Shown here piece after piece: positions 63,668-64,000 of a stretch of 64,000 nt of DNA (position 1 is the stretch's first letter; every line of letters starts with the position of its first letter). Under the pieces are notes generated by a model. It ran no database searches. It saw nothing but the letters and a program-made list of their open reading frames with translations, and had not been told where the DNA came from. Position numbers and translations under genes: made by a program. This DNA comes from Sphingomonas sp. SUN019. Its GTDB lineage: Bacteria > Pseudomonadota > Alphaproteobacteria > Sphingomonadales > Sphingomonadaceae. Where the stretch lies: NCBI RefSeq assembly GCF_024758705.1, contig NZ_CP096971.1, positions 1,240,001 to 1,304,000 on the forward strand. The letters run 5' to 3'.

Positions 63668-64000
63668 GTGCAATACGACTGGCGGTCCGGGAGCGACTAT
63701 CACCGCCTGCTGGCTGCCGGACGACCTGCGCTCGCGTGGGAAGTCGCCAGGCGCCACCCGGCCTTCCCGGTCGCCCCTGGTGCGACGATCAAGGGCGCTC
63801 TCCTGTCCGCCGCGCCTGCGTTCGCTGCGCATTGGGGGTTGCATTTTCGCCGAATCCGGTACGCAACCATTCGACCGTGCGCGCGTGGTCTGGACCGCCG
63901 CGATCGATCCCGGCGTCCTGTCGGTGACCGCGAGACCCCGCCCAAGGGCCTCGTTCGACCTGACACGGCATCGCTTCGACGTCGTGGTCGACAACGACGG
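63668..64000 (+). pseudogene. DUF6499/DUF2285-type ICE regulator domain with a frameshift, runs off the window
   Basis: From a GTG at 63668 the frame reads YDWRSGSDYHRLLAAGRPAL, WEVARRHPAF and AAHWGLHF. It then loses homology, which continues in the +1 frame as AESGTQPFDRARVVWTAAIDPGVL. The pattern (DWRS, LAWE-x-RR-x-P, WGL-x-F, ARVxW-x-PxIDPxVL) is that of a regulator gene common on sphingomonad conjugative elements. The shift lies near 63846-63850; it may be a mutation or a sequence error. Confidence 0.6.

Noticed and set aside
1..64000. CRISPR arrays, tRNA or rRNA genes, complete insertion sequences
   Set aside because: None seen on reading; the integrase and RadC pieces are the only mobile-element signs.

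Overview
The window looks like chromosomal DNA of a sphingomonad (Sphingomonas or a close relative, Alphaproteobacteria). The evidence is very high GC, two large TonB-dependent receptors, an ImuA-ImuB-DnaE2 mutagenesis cassette under an alphaproteobacterial-type SOS box (GTTC-N7-GTTC), many small stress-type genes and a FecI/FecR-linked lasso peptide locus. The assignment rests on gene content and remembered family distribution, not on a marker gene.

Layout. 1-402 is the tail of a tyrosine integrase. 489-4174 holds a short Mfd-family translocase coupled to a membrane PRC-barrel protein. 4364-16728 is a stress and housekeeping stretch: Crp/Fnr regulator, DksA-like zinc protein, SDRs, DUF892 protein, a five-gene minus-strand operon ending in a spore-photoproduct-lyase-like radical SAM enzyme, PHB-depolymerase-like esterase, CDF transporter and Dps. 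16939-23180 is a seven-gene operon in which every junction overlaps: three glycosyltransferases plus a GT2, an acyl-CoA-dehydrogenase-like protein, a PIG-L deacetylase and a NodS-like methyltransferase. It probably builds an unknown modified amino-sugar glycoconjugate. 23331-29122 carries an SDR, small proteins, a LytS/LytT-type two-component pair and a TonB-like protein; 29220-32192 is a large TonB-dependent receptor. 33231-38767 contains an RTX protein, a serine beta-lactamase-fold hydrolase, decayed gene pieces and a BLUF photoreceptor.

39034-46794 is an SOS mutagenesis operon read on the minus strand: imuA, imuB, dnaE2, two unknown small genes, an SRAP paralog that has lost its catalytic residues, and an intact SRAP (YedK/HMCES) protein.

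47488-60789 is the most distinctive part: small regulators and membrane proteins, a strongly folded 120-nt element, then a lasso peptide locus. A 42-codon precursor gene (51860-51988) is followed by a hairpin, the B leader protease and the C lasso cyclase. Facing it are an AtxE2-like lasso isopeptidase, a TonB receptor with a signalling domain, FecR and a FecI-like sigma factor. The peptide is probably made, exported, recaptured by the receptor and linearised by the isopeptidase, with the receptor also signalling through FecR and FecI.

61053-62714 encodes three small secreted proteins, two of them paralogs. From about 62783 to the end the DNA resembles a worn edge of an integrative element: a RadC C-terminal remnant and a frameshifted ICE-type regulator domain. 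No tRNA, rRNA, CRISPR array or complete insertion sequence was seen.
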